From Acarospora socialis (lineage: Eukaryota; Ascomycota; Lecanoromycetes; Acarosporales; Acarosporaceae): a stretch of 64,000 nucleotides of DNA. The position numbers and the translations under genes were made by a program. The notes under the pieces were generated by a model. That model was not told the DNA's origin and searched no databases. It saw nothing but the letters and a program-made list of their open reading frames with translations. Positions 21,366 through 33,394 of the stretch are shown piece after piece. Position 1 is the stretch's first letter. Each line of letters opens with the position of its first letter. The stretch is taken from assembly GCA_025617375.2 (NCBI GenBank), contig JAMYGW020000001.1, positions 3,720,001 through 3,784,000 on the forward strand, given 5' to 3'.

Positions 21366-22748
21366 ATGACCGTCCCAAAAGGGCACGAGTCCAAGCTCTT
21401 CCAGCCGTTGGACATAGCCAATGGGAAAATCCGACTGAAGCATCGCGTGATATTCGCTCCCCTAACGAGGAATCGGGGCACGCCGCTCAGCCCAGAGAGC
21501 ACGGCGGAGAAACCCAACCGGATCTGGTATCCGGATGACATGATGGTGGAATACTACCGGCAGCGAACCACGGACGGAGGGCTGCTGATATCAGAGGGCA
21601 TCCCGCCGTCACTGGAGGTATCCACACGACCTTCACCTCACTGGCGGCACAAGCGCACTTCGCTAACTTTGTCCTCCCCCGAAGAGCAATGGCATGCCCG
21701 GCGTCCCGGGCCTCTGGCTCCCGGAGCAAGCCGCGGGCTGGAAGAAGGTCGTCGACGCCGTGCACGCGAAAGGCGGCGTCATCTACTGCCAGCTCTGGCA
21801 CGCGGGGCGAGCCACCATCCCGCAGATGACCGGCTCACCTGCCGTCTCGGCGTCCGCTTCGGTCTGGGACTCGCCCGACGAGCTGTACTCGCATCCGCCG
21901 GTTGCGTCGACCGAGAGGGTGCGGTACGCCGACCATCCGCCCATCGAACTGTCGCTGGCCCATCTCAAGCAGACGATTCAGGACTACTGCAGTGTGGCCC
22001 GGACCGCCATGGAGATTGGGTTTGACGGAGTGGAGCTCCATGCCGGGAACGGGTACCTTCCGGAACAGTTCCTCAGCTCTAACATCAACAAGAGGACGGA
22101 CGAGTATGGCGGGTCGCCCGAGAAACGATGCCGGTTCGTCCTGGAGCTGATGGACGAGCTTGCTGAGACGGTTGGAGAAGAGAACCTGGCGATTCGGCTC
22201 TCTCCTTTCGGACTCTTCAACCAAGCTCGCGGGGAGCAGAGAGTCGAGACCTGGTCGTATCTTTGCAGGCAGTTGAAGGACGCACATGCAAGGCTGTCGT
22301 ACGTCAGTTTCATCGAGCCAGTAAGTCCACTCACCCCTACCACTGTGCGTCAACCTCGCAAGAGGCTCAGAACATCACTCGTTCGACCCATGCTCTAATA
22401 CCGTCCATTCAGCGCTACGAGCAATTCATCAGCTATGCCGAAAAAGACAAGTTCCTCAAATCCTGGGGCCTTCTCAACGTCGACCTGAGCAGCTTCCGCA
22501 CCATCTTCGGCTCGACGCCTTTCTTTTCCGCCGGCGGCTGGAACGATACCAATTGCTGGGGCGTGATCGAGTCCGGAAGATACGACGCCTTGCTCTTTGG
22601 GCGCTACTTCATCAGTAATCCGGATCTGGTGGACAGGTTGAAGTCGGGAAAGCCTCTCACGCCGTATGATCGTAGTCGGTTTTATGGACCGTTCGAGGAT
22701 AGAGAGGTAGGGTATTCGGACTACTTGAGGTGGGACCAGCAGAATTAG
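21366..22748 (+). CDS. Old Yellow Enzyme family NAD(P)H:flavin oxidoreductase
   Basis: Exons 21366-21617, 21685-22320 and 22413-22748 give 407 aa. An FMN TIM barrel is read in order: FAPLTRNRGTP (flavin-contacting Thr), GGLLISEG, SNGMPGVPGLW across the first junction, IYCQLWHAGRAT, and GFDGVELHAGNGYLPEQFLS with the substrate-binding His-x-x-Asn pair and the following Tyr. RTDEYGGSPEKRCRF, FSAGGWN and DALLFGRYFISNPDLVDRL complete the barrel. Family chemistry is reduction of activated C=C bonds of enones with NAD(P)H. Some fungal members act in secondary metabolism such as ergot alkaloids, but no cluster is seen here. The first intron uses an AAG acceptor with a GCTAAC branch. Cytosolic location is inferred. 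Confidence 0.93.
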
Positions 22749-23559
22749 AATATATGCAGGACATGGATGATTAGAGGAAGCACAATCTGCTGAATTCATA
22801 CGAGTATCTAGTCCAACTGTCGTTGCATCAGCCACAGAGGTTGACTAATTACCTGAGCTCCCAATACCGTATTAAATCTCAGTCTGGGAGTAGTACGGCA
22901 CCAATGTCGTGTTAAAGGTCTAATTAAAGTGCTAGGCTAATCCAAGCCGAACATTCCTAGCAGTCTGTGCTTTTGTCTTGCTGTACTGCAAGTACAATCC
23001 TTCGCATTTGGATAATAGGCACGTGTAAGGACTCAAGGCAGAGACATAGGCGCCGAGCAAGATCTGCGTAATGCAGTCGAGCGGTTTGCCCATTACGTTT
23101 CCACATGAGATTTAGAGAAAATCAATGCTTTGCTTCTTCGACCTCTGAACTGAGCAGACGGAATCCGCCAGGGAAAGGCTGGGGCAGTAGAGACTGTTAC
23201 ACAATGAAGATGTGTGAAGTTGGATCGAAACCAGCAAGTATAACTGCACTAAAGGAGTGAAGAGCTGTTGTGGTGGAATTGGCAGCCTTCGATAGTTGCC
23301 TAACGATTGTGTCACCGCCCTCAAGAAAGCTGAAAAGTCGTGAAGAGATGAAAGGAGTAAGATCGCAAACTAGTGTCGCCAACAGAGTTCACTATTCCGC
23401 TTACGGCCTCGGACGATGGAGTTCGCATGGTTGTTGAGCCGAAAGTGAGTATTGGTAAAGCTGTGAATAACTCCCCGAGTCGCTTCTTGATTGTATCCTA
23501 GGTAGGTATCTCCGGCTAAAGTGCAGCGAGGAATGCGATACATGGAGCGATCCGGCTGA
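22749..23559. other. Intergenic region between convergent genes
   Basis: About 810 bp. Several short open frames are present, but none has family features. Confidence 0.5.
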
Positions 23560-25494
23560 TCATGGGGAGTCGTTCAACTTTTCACTAGTAGCGTGTGCAA
23601 AAAGCGCAACCCGTTTTGGATGCGCCTTCACAGTTCCAACGTTCGAAGTGACGTTTATGTTGTGCTGTGGGGTAGTAGCCGCTCCAATGTTCCCTCGAAC
23701 ACGACCGTCCGTAGAAGCCATTGGTTTAGGGATAGTGGAAACTGCAGCCCTGGCCAATCTGGACTTGTGGCCGTCCTGGTGTTTCCGTGATGACCCGACG
23801 CCCGGAGATGCTTTGAGACTGACATCCGATTCCTCCTCATCGTCCGCTCCACTGTCGTTCTCTGTAGAAGTCATATCCTCGTGCATTGAGTGGTACTTGG
23901 CGCCACTTGAGGAGGTACTCCGAAATAGTTGAGCGGCATGAGCCTTTCCATGAGCATTTGCTGCGGTCTTCGAATTGCCTATGCCCCTCTTCGGTATGGC
24001 AGCCGTGTTGTCATCCTCGCCAGTGCCACGAATTCCCTCAATTGTCGAGACATTGTGCTGTTGACGGGGTCCACCAAAACGTAGTGCATACGTTTCTTCC
24101 ACCGCTGTACGCTGAACGCGACATTTCTCCGGAAAATCGGCGAGCTCCGGGGGTATGGTAGCCGTATCATTTTCGAGAGCTTCGAAGCGATTACGGCACG
24201 CGTTTTGGGAGTAATTCGTGGTAGGCTTCGATGCTTTGAGGTACTCTGCGACGACCTTCCATTTTTCTTCCGCGACCTTCTGCTTGCGCTGGTAAACCTC
24301 CCGATCGGCGGCCGTGATGGCATCAAGAAGCAAATCGTCCTATATAGGGTTATTAAAGAGCCGCATGCAGACTTCATGACGATACTTACATCTCCCTCGT
24401 GCCAATCAGTGAGCTGTGCATCCAACAACTCGTCCTCGCGTGCTGCCAGGACCCGCTTAAGACGGACCCAACGGGAGCTAATTGTTTTGTGATGGTATTT
24501 CGTGCGACCTTCTTTGATTAGACGCTCGACTACCTCCTTGTCCGTGTATCTCTCCTGCTTCATCTTGACAATGATCTCATCATCGGAGTCCAAGTCCCAC
24601 ACCACTTTCTTTGGCATCGCAGAACGTCCTCCTTCGACACGGACCTTCCTATACCCAGGCGTGCTGGGGGTTGCCGCGAACTTTGGTTTCTTGGTGCTGC
24701 TGGCACCATGCTGCTACACCGAGATGGTTAGTATCCTGAGTAATCTAGAAGGCTGAACTTGGAGCAATTGTGTGCAATGGATTACGCGAGAATCATTAGC
24801 TAGGAGTGGTGCCAATGCAAGAGCCCTCCCGGTGCCGGAGAGCATCTAGTCTGTGACCGGCAGGGAAGGTTCTGGAGGAAGAGCCGGTCAGGGTGCACCA
24901 ACGGGGTGCACCCAACGGACTGGAACCGAACACCTGGAGTTCTCGGCCTTGACACTCCTTGGGACTCCTCGACTATAAATGACTCAACTTGATTGTTCCA
25001 CTCTCACTTGTGATGAACGATGGCCGCGGTTTGAAGAGCTCCAATGCGCAAGACCCCCATGTACTTGGAAGCCTGACCCACTTACCAATGGCTCAGGGAG
25101 GTTACCATCGTCTGAGGAGCTGTCTGCCAGTGTACCTTCAAAATCCTCCTCGTCTCGTTGAGTTTTTTTGTTGGTAGGACAAGGACCTCCGACCGGCTGG
25201 CGAACGCCTACAATAGCAACAGGAGATTGTCAGCCGGTTGCATCTAGCTATATCTGAACAGAGGCATCCCAGCGGTGTTTGCCAAGGGTAGCTGCTCCAT
25301 AACTCTAGGAGGACCCTCCAGGAGCTTGACTTACTAGCTGGATAAATGTTCGGGTCGAGCGCATCATGAGCGAAGTATGGGACGTTGAATCTTGGAGAGG
25401 ACTTCACGGAAGCACCGCCTTTGGTATGCTTTGCCTTGTGTGACTTCGATGATTGCTTGCGCTTGGAAGCGGACGTTGTCGTGGAAGGCGGCAT
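23560..25494 (-). CDS. Myb/SANT-like nuclear protein, function unknown
   Basis: Spliced model: exons 25494-25335, 25207-25086, 24713-24390 and 24339-23560, 461 aa. The introns are 127, 372 and 50 bp. The basic N-terminus (KRKQSSKSHKAKHTKGG) is followed by KKVVWDLDSDDEIIVKMKQE and RTKYHHKTISSRWVRLKRVL, one helical DNA-binding-like unit. A second unit reads DREVYQRKQKVAEEKWKVVA and TNYSQNACRNRFEALEND. Two adjacent Trp-containing Myb-like repeats with Arg/Lys-rich third helices suggest DNA binding. The C-terminal half is low complexity and Ser/Asp-rich. A shorter model starting at the ATG at 24617 is possible, but the upstream exons join in frame and read coherently. I recognise conservation among ascomycetes but no assigned role. 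Confidence 0.7.
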
Positions 25495-26912
25495 GCTGCT
25501 ATGAGTAGAGTCAGTTGTGCCTTCACGAATTCTTTTCAGAAGGCACACAGTCTTCGATACCTTACGTAGCGCTGATTGATGTTTGGCAAAATCTGGAGTA
25601 TCGTCCGAGCGGCGAGTCTCTGGGGGCAGTTTCTCAAGGATTCGAAATGCTGGGTTGGATGACTTGTCAAGTGATAGGAGCCACCGGGGGAAACGAGGAA
25701 GGTAGTACCCCTACGTGATCGTCGAGCGGTACTCACGTGAGGAGAACCGGAGAAAGATATGATGGAGCCACCTTTGTTAATTGAAACCTAGCGGCTGTGG
25801 CAACCGTTAGCAAATGTAAACAAGATGAGCATCACCACCCAATGATGATGGTAGAACACATGGAGCACGTCGTACTTACAGGACTCCAGGGCAATAGCGT
25901 GGTTGAAAGGATATTGTTCCAAGTTTAGGAGGGGCGGAAGGTTATATCTCAAAAACAGACCAATATTCACTGACAGGCAAACCAACACGCTTAGTATAAC
26001 GGGGTACGCCATAGTGTAGTGTTAACAACGGTACATTGGTGACTGCCTCAAGGCCACAACGGAGCACTCCAGCCTGTCCAGTGGTCTGTCGTCTTTGTGC
26101 AGCATAAAACCACTTGCGAGTATAATGGTGGAGTATCCGCACGCTGAACTGCAAACCACACTGATTATATTCGACAAGACATCACGCTGGCGGTGGTGAA
26201 GACCAAACAAGGCTTTCTAAACCAGGCACACGAGAACTCTGAACATGATGGCAAAGGTAGTACACGGCATCAACGCCAATACCTTACACCTCTAACGGAT
26301 GTCACGGTTTTCTCTTTTTGACAACCAATAGACTTGGCAAGGCATAGGGAAATATCTCAAGAACATCATCACTTGGGGATACGTTCCTGACGGTTCGATA
26401 CTTCCAATGCAGAGCAATTGATAATGATGACGTGTTTGCCAGAATGCCCCATTTCAAAGGGCACATTTCGAGCAAAGACAAGAAGGAAAAGACAAGGTTT
26501 GCCTAGCTGACAGTCGCAATCATATCTTGAGGAAGTACGCTGAAGCATTGGCTCTTGGCCATAAAAACCTCAGTCGATGATCAAGACCAGCTGAGCCAAG
26601 CATAAACGTCACATCGAAATCAACAACTCCCTGTGGTTGAGAATCTCGGTCCCTCAGACTTGGGACAACGTGAAGGTTTACCGAGCTTGATGCATGTGAT
26701 TGACAGCTAGCGTGTGGCGGCGCAATGACGTGCACAACGATAAGGTGGATCTGGAAGCCACAGATTCTTGGAACTTAGACCCCGCCAAACACAAGACTCC
26801 CTCGTCATCCTACAATACTACTACAAGTAATGCGACTTCCCTCTACTCGTATTACCTTCTATTATCACAAGACCTATACTCTAACTGCAACACAAATCCA
26901 TCAGCCGCCAAA
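25495..26912. other. Intergenic region, divergent promoter
   Basis: About 1.4 kb between two divergent genes. Minus-strand frames at 25788-26210 include a hydrophobic segment but do not join into a recognisable protein. A frame open from 26700 is in phase with the next gene, but the ATG at 26913 is preferred. Confidence 0.45.
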
Positions 26913-28285
26913 ATGATGGAATACTTTAATCACAAGCTGTCGCGAAAGCATCATCCGCCGCCAGAAGTGAAGTCCGAGATACCTGTCTTGACGGAAGAAG
27001 ATGAGGAATTCCTCCAGCGCATTGCCTCCGAGGGCACACCACCTCCTCTACCGGAGCGACCACATCAACTTCCTGTAGCGGGCGAAAGCCACGGAAACAA
27101 TGCGCAGCTCGCATTGATGCACGATGCTCGAAATACGCCTCTACCAGACATACCAGATACGCCAGATGAAGATGATCCTCCAGTGAAGGAAGGGAAAGGT
27201 AAAGAGAAGGCTAAGAGTGAGAAATGGCCGATGACATGGAGTTTCTTACGACGTGATAGCAGGGATAGAAAGAGAAAGGCCCAAAACACTACCGCCGTCG
27301 ACCTACACAGCGTGGCGGAAGGGATTAAGACAGAGGACGCGCCCGTCAATGAGGATGGCGTCGTCACGCCACATGAGGGTAGGTCCGAGTTGATGGAAGG
27401 TTAGTCTAAGCTGTCAAGCTGACTTCCTTTACAGCCGCCAAGGAAGAAGAGGATATGACCAACATCCTCGAGCAGCTCAATCTGGCAGCCGTCAATAACC
27501 GCGTATTTTCCATCTCGAAAGAGTCGCAGGAGCTCCTGCACAAGTTCACTCTTGTTCTCAAAGACTTGGTCAATGGCGTCCCAACCGCTTACGATGATCT
27601 CGAATCGCTACTCACAAACTCCGAGAATCAGCTCCAAACCGCCTACTCTCACCTACCCTCATTCTTGCAGAAGCTCATCGAGCAACTGCCTAGTAAGATG
27701 ACCCAGACCCTCGGACCGGAGATGTTGGCAGCTGCCGCAGAGAGGCATGGCGTCAGCGCGAAGTATGCAGAACCGGCGGCAGGCTTGGCCTCGAAGATGG
27801 GTTGGAAGATGAAGGTGCCGAGTCTGAAGGATCTGGTCACGAAACCGGGGGCAGTAGCGGGCATGCTCCGGGCGATCATGAACTTCCTCAAGATGAGGTT
27901 CCCAGCATTCATGGGAATGAATGTGCTATGGTCTCTTGCACTCTTCCGTAAGCAGTTGTCCCATGATTTCTTATGGACGGCACTAACAATCATCTTGACA
28001 GTCCTCCTCTTTGTCTTCTGGTATTGCCATAAGCGTGGCAAAGAAGTCCGCCTTGAGAAAGAACGCCTCCTCAACGAAGAGGAGATAGCTGTCCTCGAGA
28101 GGGACATTGCTTCCGATCCTCACATGCAGCCTCCAACGACGACGGCCCCAGAAGGAGTGTCGATGGAGGAGGTCACGAGCGGCATGCGTCACGGGACGGC
28201 ACCAGGGAATGAAGAAATGAAGAAGACGGCTGGTGAGCCTTCGGCATCTGCGGCATCGCATTCGCAGCCCGCTCACAACACGTAG
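26913..28285 (+). CDS. Single-span membrane protein of unknown function
   Basis: Exons 26913-27378, 27435-27947 and 28002-28285 give 420 aa. The N-terminal 150 residues are hydrophilic and Pro/Asp/Glu-rich with a PPPLPERP proline motif. The middle is helical: NILEQLNLAAVNNRVFSIS, then LESLLTNSENQLQTAYSHLP, then SKYAEPAAGLASKMGW-like segments. Spliced exons 2 and 3 create one membrane segment, NVLWSLALFLLLFVFWYC, followed by basic HKRGKEVRLEKE, so the tail of about 85 residues is likely cytosolic. The 54-bp second intron contains no stop and keeps frame, so retention would give an 18-residue longer form. No enzyme motif is seen and I do not recognise the family function. Confidence 0.75.
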
Positions 28286-30164
28286 AGGTGGAAGTCAGGG
28301 AGGTGGGTGTTTATCCGCAGACTAGTTTTGGGCACTGGAGTTGGAGGTCTCGAAGGCGTCCAGCAGCGGAAGGGCGTCATGAAAGGAGACAACGACGGGC
28401 AGCACATGCGCCGAGCAACGCGCCTCTCCACTCCCAAGAGAGTTGCACTGTCTCGTAGCGTGGAACGATGTTCACGATGTTCACGACGGGATGTAAGTTA
28501 ATCGTAAGAGTATCGGCACACGTCTTGGGTGTTCAGTTCTTTTCCTTGTCCTTGGCGGCTTGAACCAGGTCACTTGCACCTATTTGGTCCATAATCGGCT
28601 CCGGTTGCACAAGCACTTCTTGCCGTCCGGACTTTGCATGTAACCCATCCTATGAGACAAAGTTCCGCGACGAACCTGGAAAGTATCACACTCAGATAGC
28701 GCACGTAAGCGGCTGCACGCTCAGCGGAAGGTTGATCAAGAAGCCCAAATCGGCATGTCTGGCCCATTTTTCAGTTTGAGGTTGATGTCTATGGATTACC
28801 TTAGGCCGAGTTCGTGGAGGTACATCATGCACCGGAAATTGCAGGCTGCCGATCGGCGAGAGATGGCAAAACGACAGCGGCTGCGTACAGGATATGGACA
28901 CAGCGGGTGGATAGCTGCATATGGGAAATCCTCTAAATTAGCCCTGTAAAAACTCCGCTCTCATACAAAATCTGTCAGTGTCATCCTGGACTTGATCTAA
29001 ACTGGTGGTAATCTTTTATGCAGCTATCCACCCGCTGTGTCCATATCCTGTAAGGTAAGCAAGACATTGACGACAAGAATAGCAATTCTCCGGGAATAGG
29101 CCAGGCTAAGGACAATTGGGGTTAAACAGGGTCTTCATTAGTCAGGATCAAGTTCGCAGAACGGAAAATTCTCGATCCGGTTACAAAGGTATCTGTATCT
29201 TATGGTGATGCGCAATTCCTTGCTCTTCTCACAGCATCTCTTTCAGCTCATGCATTGAATGCTACATAGAGCTGAATCAATCACACTGGACTCCATGGTC
29301 TGGTTGGAGGACTAAAGACTGGGTTTCCCGTTGATGAGGGCGAAAATGCTCGATCTCTTCGTCATTGGCTTCTTTGCCTCCAACAGTCGCGCGTTTCAGA
29401 TGTTCCGCTTTTAGCTTGCATGGCGAGTCGCTATGAATGATTCGCAGAGACCACAACCAGCGTCTGAGTTAGCATGTGCATCATCGATCCAACAGGAGCA
29501 GAGTCTACGCGCATTGCCCCATCAATTTTCGCTCGTTTGGTGCAGCATCCCCTTTTCTTTGGAACTGAGCGGCCCACTTGTTTGAATTGTTGGCATCTTC
29601 CCGACAACACGAAAGCTTATGTGGTCGGTTCCTGCATTAGCGCTTGAGGGGCCTCCGAGTTCCACGTTTCAAGACAGTGCCGTTGGCCCAACTTGGCTGC
29701 CATGTCCAACCCTCCGAGACTGGTAGATCCCTTTTGCTTTGGCCCTACGTGCCTTTTGTTGGAAACAACGCGCGCCTATAGGATAGTATCTTGATGCTGT
29801 GTCGGACAAATACCTTGCTGTCAACGTTTCTCGCACATCCGACTGGTCGAGAGCGAACGGAGTTCAGGGGAGAGAGCAAGTGCCGGCCTTCTGCTGCGAT
29901 TTTCCATATATGTTCATGATGACCCACTTACGGCGCAGACTTTGCTCTGCATCTTTATCATCGTGCTCCTTTCTCTTGTCTGCGTCTACATACATTGTGA
30001 GCAGAGTCATTCGCTTCTCTGCTCGTTACCAGCAGCTCCTATCTTTATCTTCCCGTTGTGCCTACGATCTGTTTGATCAACAACATTCGCTTCTATCTCA
30101 TCTCAACGCATATTGACTACCTGATCACCATCTGCGTCACTACTCTAGTGAGAACGTCTCCACG
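28286..30164. other. Intergenic region containing a MITE-like element
   Basis: About 1.9 kb. It carries the 36-bp inverted repeat listed separately. The 200 bp before 30165 are pyrimidine-rich (TTTATCTTCCC, CTCCTTTCTCTTG), as expected of the promoter and leader of the next, probably well expressed, wall-protein gene. Confidence 0.5.
28886..29052. mobile_element. MITE-like element with 34-36 bp terminal inverted repeats
   Basis: The segment 28886-28921 is the exact reverse complement of 29017-29052, 36 bp in all. The arms begin TA-CAGGATATGGACACAGC and end GCTGTGTCCATATCCTG-TA. Read as a transposon, the outer TA on each side is the target-site duplication, leaving an element of about 163 bp with 34-bp terminal inverted repeats and about 95 bp of non-coding interior. 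TA duplication and this size fit a non-autonomous Tc1/mariner-Fot1-type MITE. No transposase is encoded. Confidence 0.7.
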
Positions 30165-33100
30165 ATGAAGTCAACAGCAGCGTCTGTTTTACTCGCTTTC
30201 GGCCTGGCTGTTCAGCAGGCTGCAGCTACTGTATAGACCCTTCCAATGTCTAGAGGACCTCACGCTCACACACTATTGCTAGGGCTTTACCAACGCCAAA
30301 TCTTACTCTTCCCCTGCCAATACCGATAATGTCTGCACCACCGAACAGCAAGGTGGCTTCAACTGGAGCGGTTTATCCCAAGGTTCTTTCAGCAACTATG
30401 GTGGCTTCTCGTTCTCTGGATTCAGCTGCAAGGATTCGTTTGGAAAACGAAACATCCTTCGTACACGGAACATTCAGGTAGGCCTATCACTACATCATAA
30501 GAAAACTGTATGCTGAGGTCGGTTTAGAGCAAATGCATTGCGGGCTCTGTTTCCACCAAGGCGCAGAGCAGTCCCAAAATCTCCTGTGGTTCAGACAAAT
30601 CCTTCTCCATCACGCACATGCAAGTATCCGTGTCGGTTGACACCGAGCTCGATTTCTTGTACGGGATGCAAGATGGATCTACCTGCAAACATCGAAGCTC
30701 CTGCTCTGCCGCTGGCTCTACGGTCGAGAACACACAGTGCGGCGGCGCCACCTCGGTCACTTTCAAGTTACCGGACGACTCAAAGCACAACAGCTGTGAC
30801 GTTGGTGTTCACAGCATCGGCTTCGACTGCAGTACGGCCTCCGCAACCGTGAAGCATGCCAGCAGCACTCCCCAGCCCGAATCACAAGCAAGTACCGCGC
30901 CTCCCACTACGACAAGTGCTGTTGCCCAGAGCTCACAGAATGGAAATCTGTCAACGACATTGGGATCCTCGACACCTGCCAGCCCCGAATCTGAAAGTGC
31001 CGGTGTTCCAATGACTACGTCGACCATCTTCAGCACTTCTGTGTTCACCGTGACAAGCTGCGCACCAGAGGTCACAAATTGCCCTGCCAAATCGACCCCC
31101 CAGGTCGTTACCTCTCTCATTTCTGTTGGCACCACCGTTTGCCCTGTCTCGTCCGCTCCTGCTGGACCAAGTTCCACAGCGCCTGCACCGTCCACGGCGC
31201 CTATTCAGCCAAGTTCCTCTCCTACCGGGTCGAGTTCTTCGCCTGCTGAGTCGGGTTCCGCTCCAGCAGGATCAAGTTCTGCCCCTGCCGAGTCAAGTCC
31301 CGCTTCTGCAGGATCAAGTTCTGCTCCGGCCGAATCAAGCTCACCTCCTGCAAGCCCCGTGTCTCAAGCATCGCCATCCCTGTGAGTTACCTCAAAATAT
31401 ACCCTTGCTTATCACCTTTAGCTGATAACTAGTAGGCCCAGTGTCACGGCAATCATCACGTCCGCCGGTCCATCCTCTTCTGAAGTAGCTTCGCCTATTA
31501 CTCAGAGCTCAGACTCACAGGCCGAAGGTTCGACTTCATTTTCAAACGGTACCCCGATGACCACATCTACCGTGTTCAGCACCATTGTTTCCACAATCAC
31601 AAGCTGCGCCGCGACTGTCACTAACTGCCCGGCCCACTCTACTCAAGTCGTCACTTCTATTGTCGCTGTCAGCACCACCGTATGCCCTGTTGCTTCTGTT
31701 ACAGGTAGCTCTGCTCCAGCGGGCTCCTCACCAGGGGCTTCCGCACCGGCATCGTCTGCCCCTGCTTCTTCTGCCCCAGCGTCACCAGAGTCTGCCTCTT
31801 CTGCACAAGGCTCTTCCGCACCAGGCTCTTCTGCACCAGGCTCTTCTGCACCAGCGTCGCCAGAGTCTGCGTCTTCTGCACCAGAATCTGGCCCTTCAAC
31901 AACACCCGCCTCCTCAGCTCCACAACCATTAAGCTCGGTGCCTGCATCTGGAGAAAGCTCGGCCCCCGTTACTGGATCCTCCTCAAGTACCATAGCGGTA
32001 CCAGTGGGTGGAAGCTCGTCGGCACCTATTCAGGAGAGTATTACCACTGTCATGTAAGTTGTCCTGGCTTGCGCTTCGTTCATCTATTACAGAGTCTAAT
32101 TGGAGTTCATAGTGTCGTTACCTCCGTGACGACTTGTCCAGTCACAACTACAGTCACATCCGGCACCAAGGAGGCAGTCTTGACCACCCAGACTGTATCA
32201 ACGGTGCTCATTACTTCCACTTCCACTATCTGTACGAAGTGTATTGCAAGCTCTACATCTGCTGTACCGCAAGCGACGGGCGGGTCCTCTTCACCAGCTT
32301 CGTCAGTCGCTCCGGGATCACCTGCGAGTTCAAGCCCAGCTAGCCCAGGGCAGTCATCTGCCGCTCCGGGATTACCTGCGAGTTCGAGCCCGGCTAGTCC
32401 AGAGCAGTCATCTGCCGCTCCGTCGGTACCTGCAGGCTCAAGCCCGGCTAGTCCTGCGCAGTCATATCCCGCTCAATCGGTACCTGCAGGCTCAAGCCCG
32501 GCCAGTCCTGCGCAGCCATCTTCAGCTCCGTCAACACCGTCAAGCTCCGCCCCGGCTAGTCCTGTGCAGCCATCATCTGCTCCGGCCCCTCCGGCCGCGT
32601 ATCCATCGGTCCTGCCCAAGTGTCTGAACACCTGGATCTTCAGCACCGGCTGCGCTGACAACGCCGACGCGTCCTGCTACTGCGCCCAATCAAACTTTAC
32701 CACCAACGTCATCGGCTGCATTCAATCATGGGGTGCTGATACGGAGGTTCAGTCTGCATTGAGCTACCTCGCAGGCATTTGCGCCAACCACATCAAGCAA
32801 AACCCAGCAATCATCACCGCCATGCCCAGCTCAATCACCCTGGCGCCAGTCCCTGCTGCTGCTACCCCGAGTTCTTCAAACGTTGCAGGAGCCACCCAGG
32901 GCAGTGCCGCCGCGCCCTTGACCACAGCCCCTGCAGTCAACGTACCCGTGACGACAATCTACGTTCAGCAGACCGTCACTGTGCCGTGCACCTTCACGAA
33001 CGGCGCCAGTTCCGGCGCAGCTATCCCATCCTCATCCACGACAACTGTCATCTCCAGCGTCGTGACAGTACCTCAAGTTCAATTCATCACACAAGCAGCA

Positions 33101-33394
33101 GCTGGAACCACGGCGGTCGTGAGCCTTGCAGCCGGAAGCCCATCGAGCGCTCCTGCCTCTCCCACCTCCCCCACTGCCGCAGCCGCAGCTGTCGGTGCCT
33201 CCGGAGCCAATGCTCCGACAGCGTACGGCCCCACGACGCTGGCTAGCGCCTACGCCGCCCAGGGTACGGGTAACCCAACCGCCACCACAAGCAGCGGCGT
33301 GGTCCTGTTCACGGGTGCCGCCAGTGCGATGTCACCCAGCCTCATGGTCAGCGGTGCTGTGGGTGGGATGTTGGCGCTACTGTTCCAGCTCTAG
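30165..33394 (+). CDS. GPI-anchored Ser/Thr/Pro-rich cell-wall protein with CFEM-like domain
   Basis: Five exons, 30165-30230, 30283-30477, 30528-31381, 31436-32053 and 32113-33394, give 1004 aa. Exon 1 is a signal peptide, MKSTAASVLLAFGLAVQQAA. A Cys-rich globular head (about 23-235) contains NVCTTEQQGGFNWSGL, FSGFSCKD, DGSTCKHRSSCSAAG and HSIGFDCS. Long Ser/Ala/Pro/Thr stretches follow, with MTTST(I/V)FST, TSCA and VTNCPA modules repeated near residues 300 and 500. A CFEM-like segment lies at about 747-805 (KCLNTWIFSTGCADNADASC, YCAQSNF, GICA) with six of the usual eight cysteines. The C-terminus, MSPSLMVSGAVGGMLALLFQL, is a GPI-attachment tail. An extracellular, wall-bound adhesin-like or surface role is inferred. 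CFEM proteins elsewhere bind haem or act at host contact. Confidence 0.85.
31195..31900 (+). repeat. Short Ser/Ala/Pro-coding repeats in the wall protein
   Basis: The 15-bp unit CAGGCTCTTCTGCAC recurs without interruption around 31808-31850, and a 30-bp SSAPAGSSPASA-like unit recurs at 31220-31350. They encode the flexible stalk of the GPI protein and are likely length-variable. Confidence 0.7.
32330..32600 (+). repeat. Roughly 60-bp tandem repeats in the wall protein stalk
   Basis: Units with consensus protein SSPASPxQSxxAxSxPAG are repeated four to five times. Anchor copies of AGCCCGGCTAGTCC or close variants occur at about 32334, 32389, 32443 and 32497. The copies are diverged by point changes but keep the frame. 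Confidence 0.7.

Noticed and set aside
21835-22353. 172-codon minus-strand frame over the Old Yellow Enzyme gene
   Set aside because: It is antisense to a clearly conserved enzyme, with no independent support.
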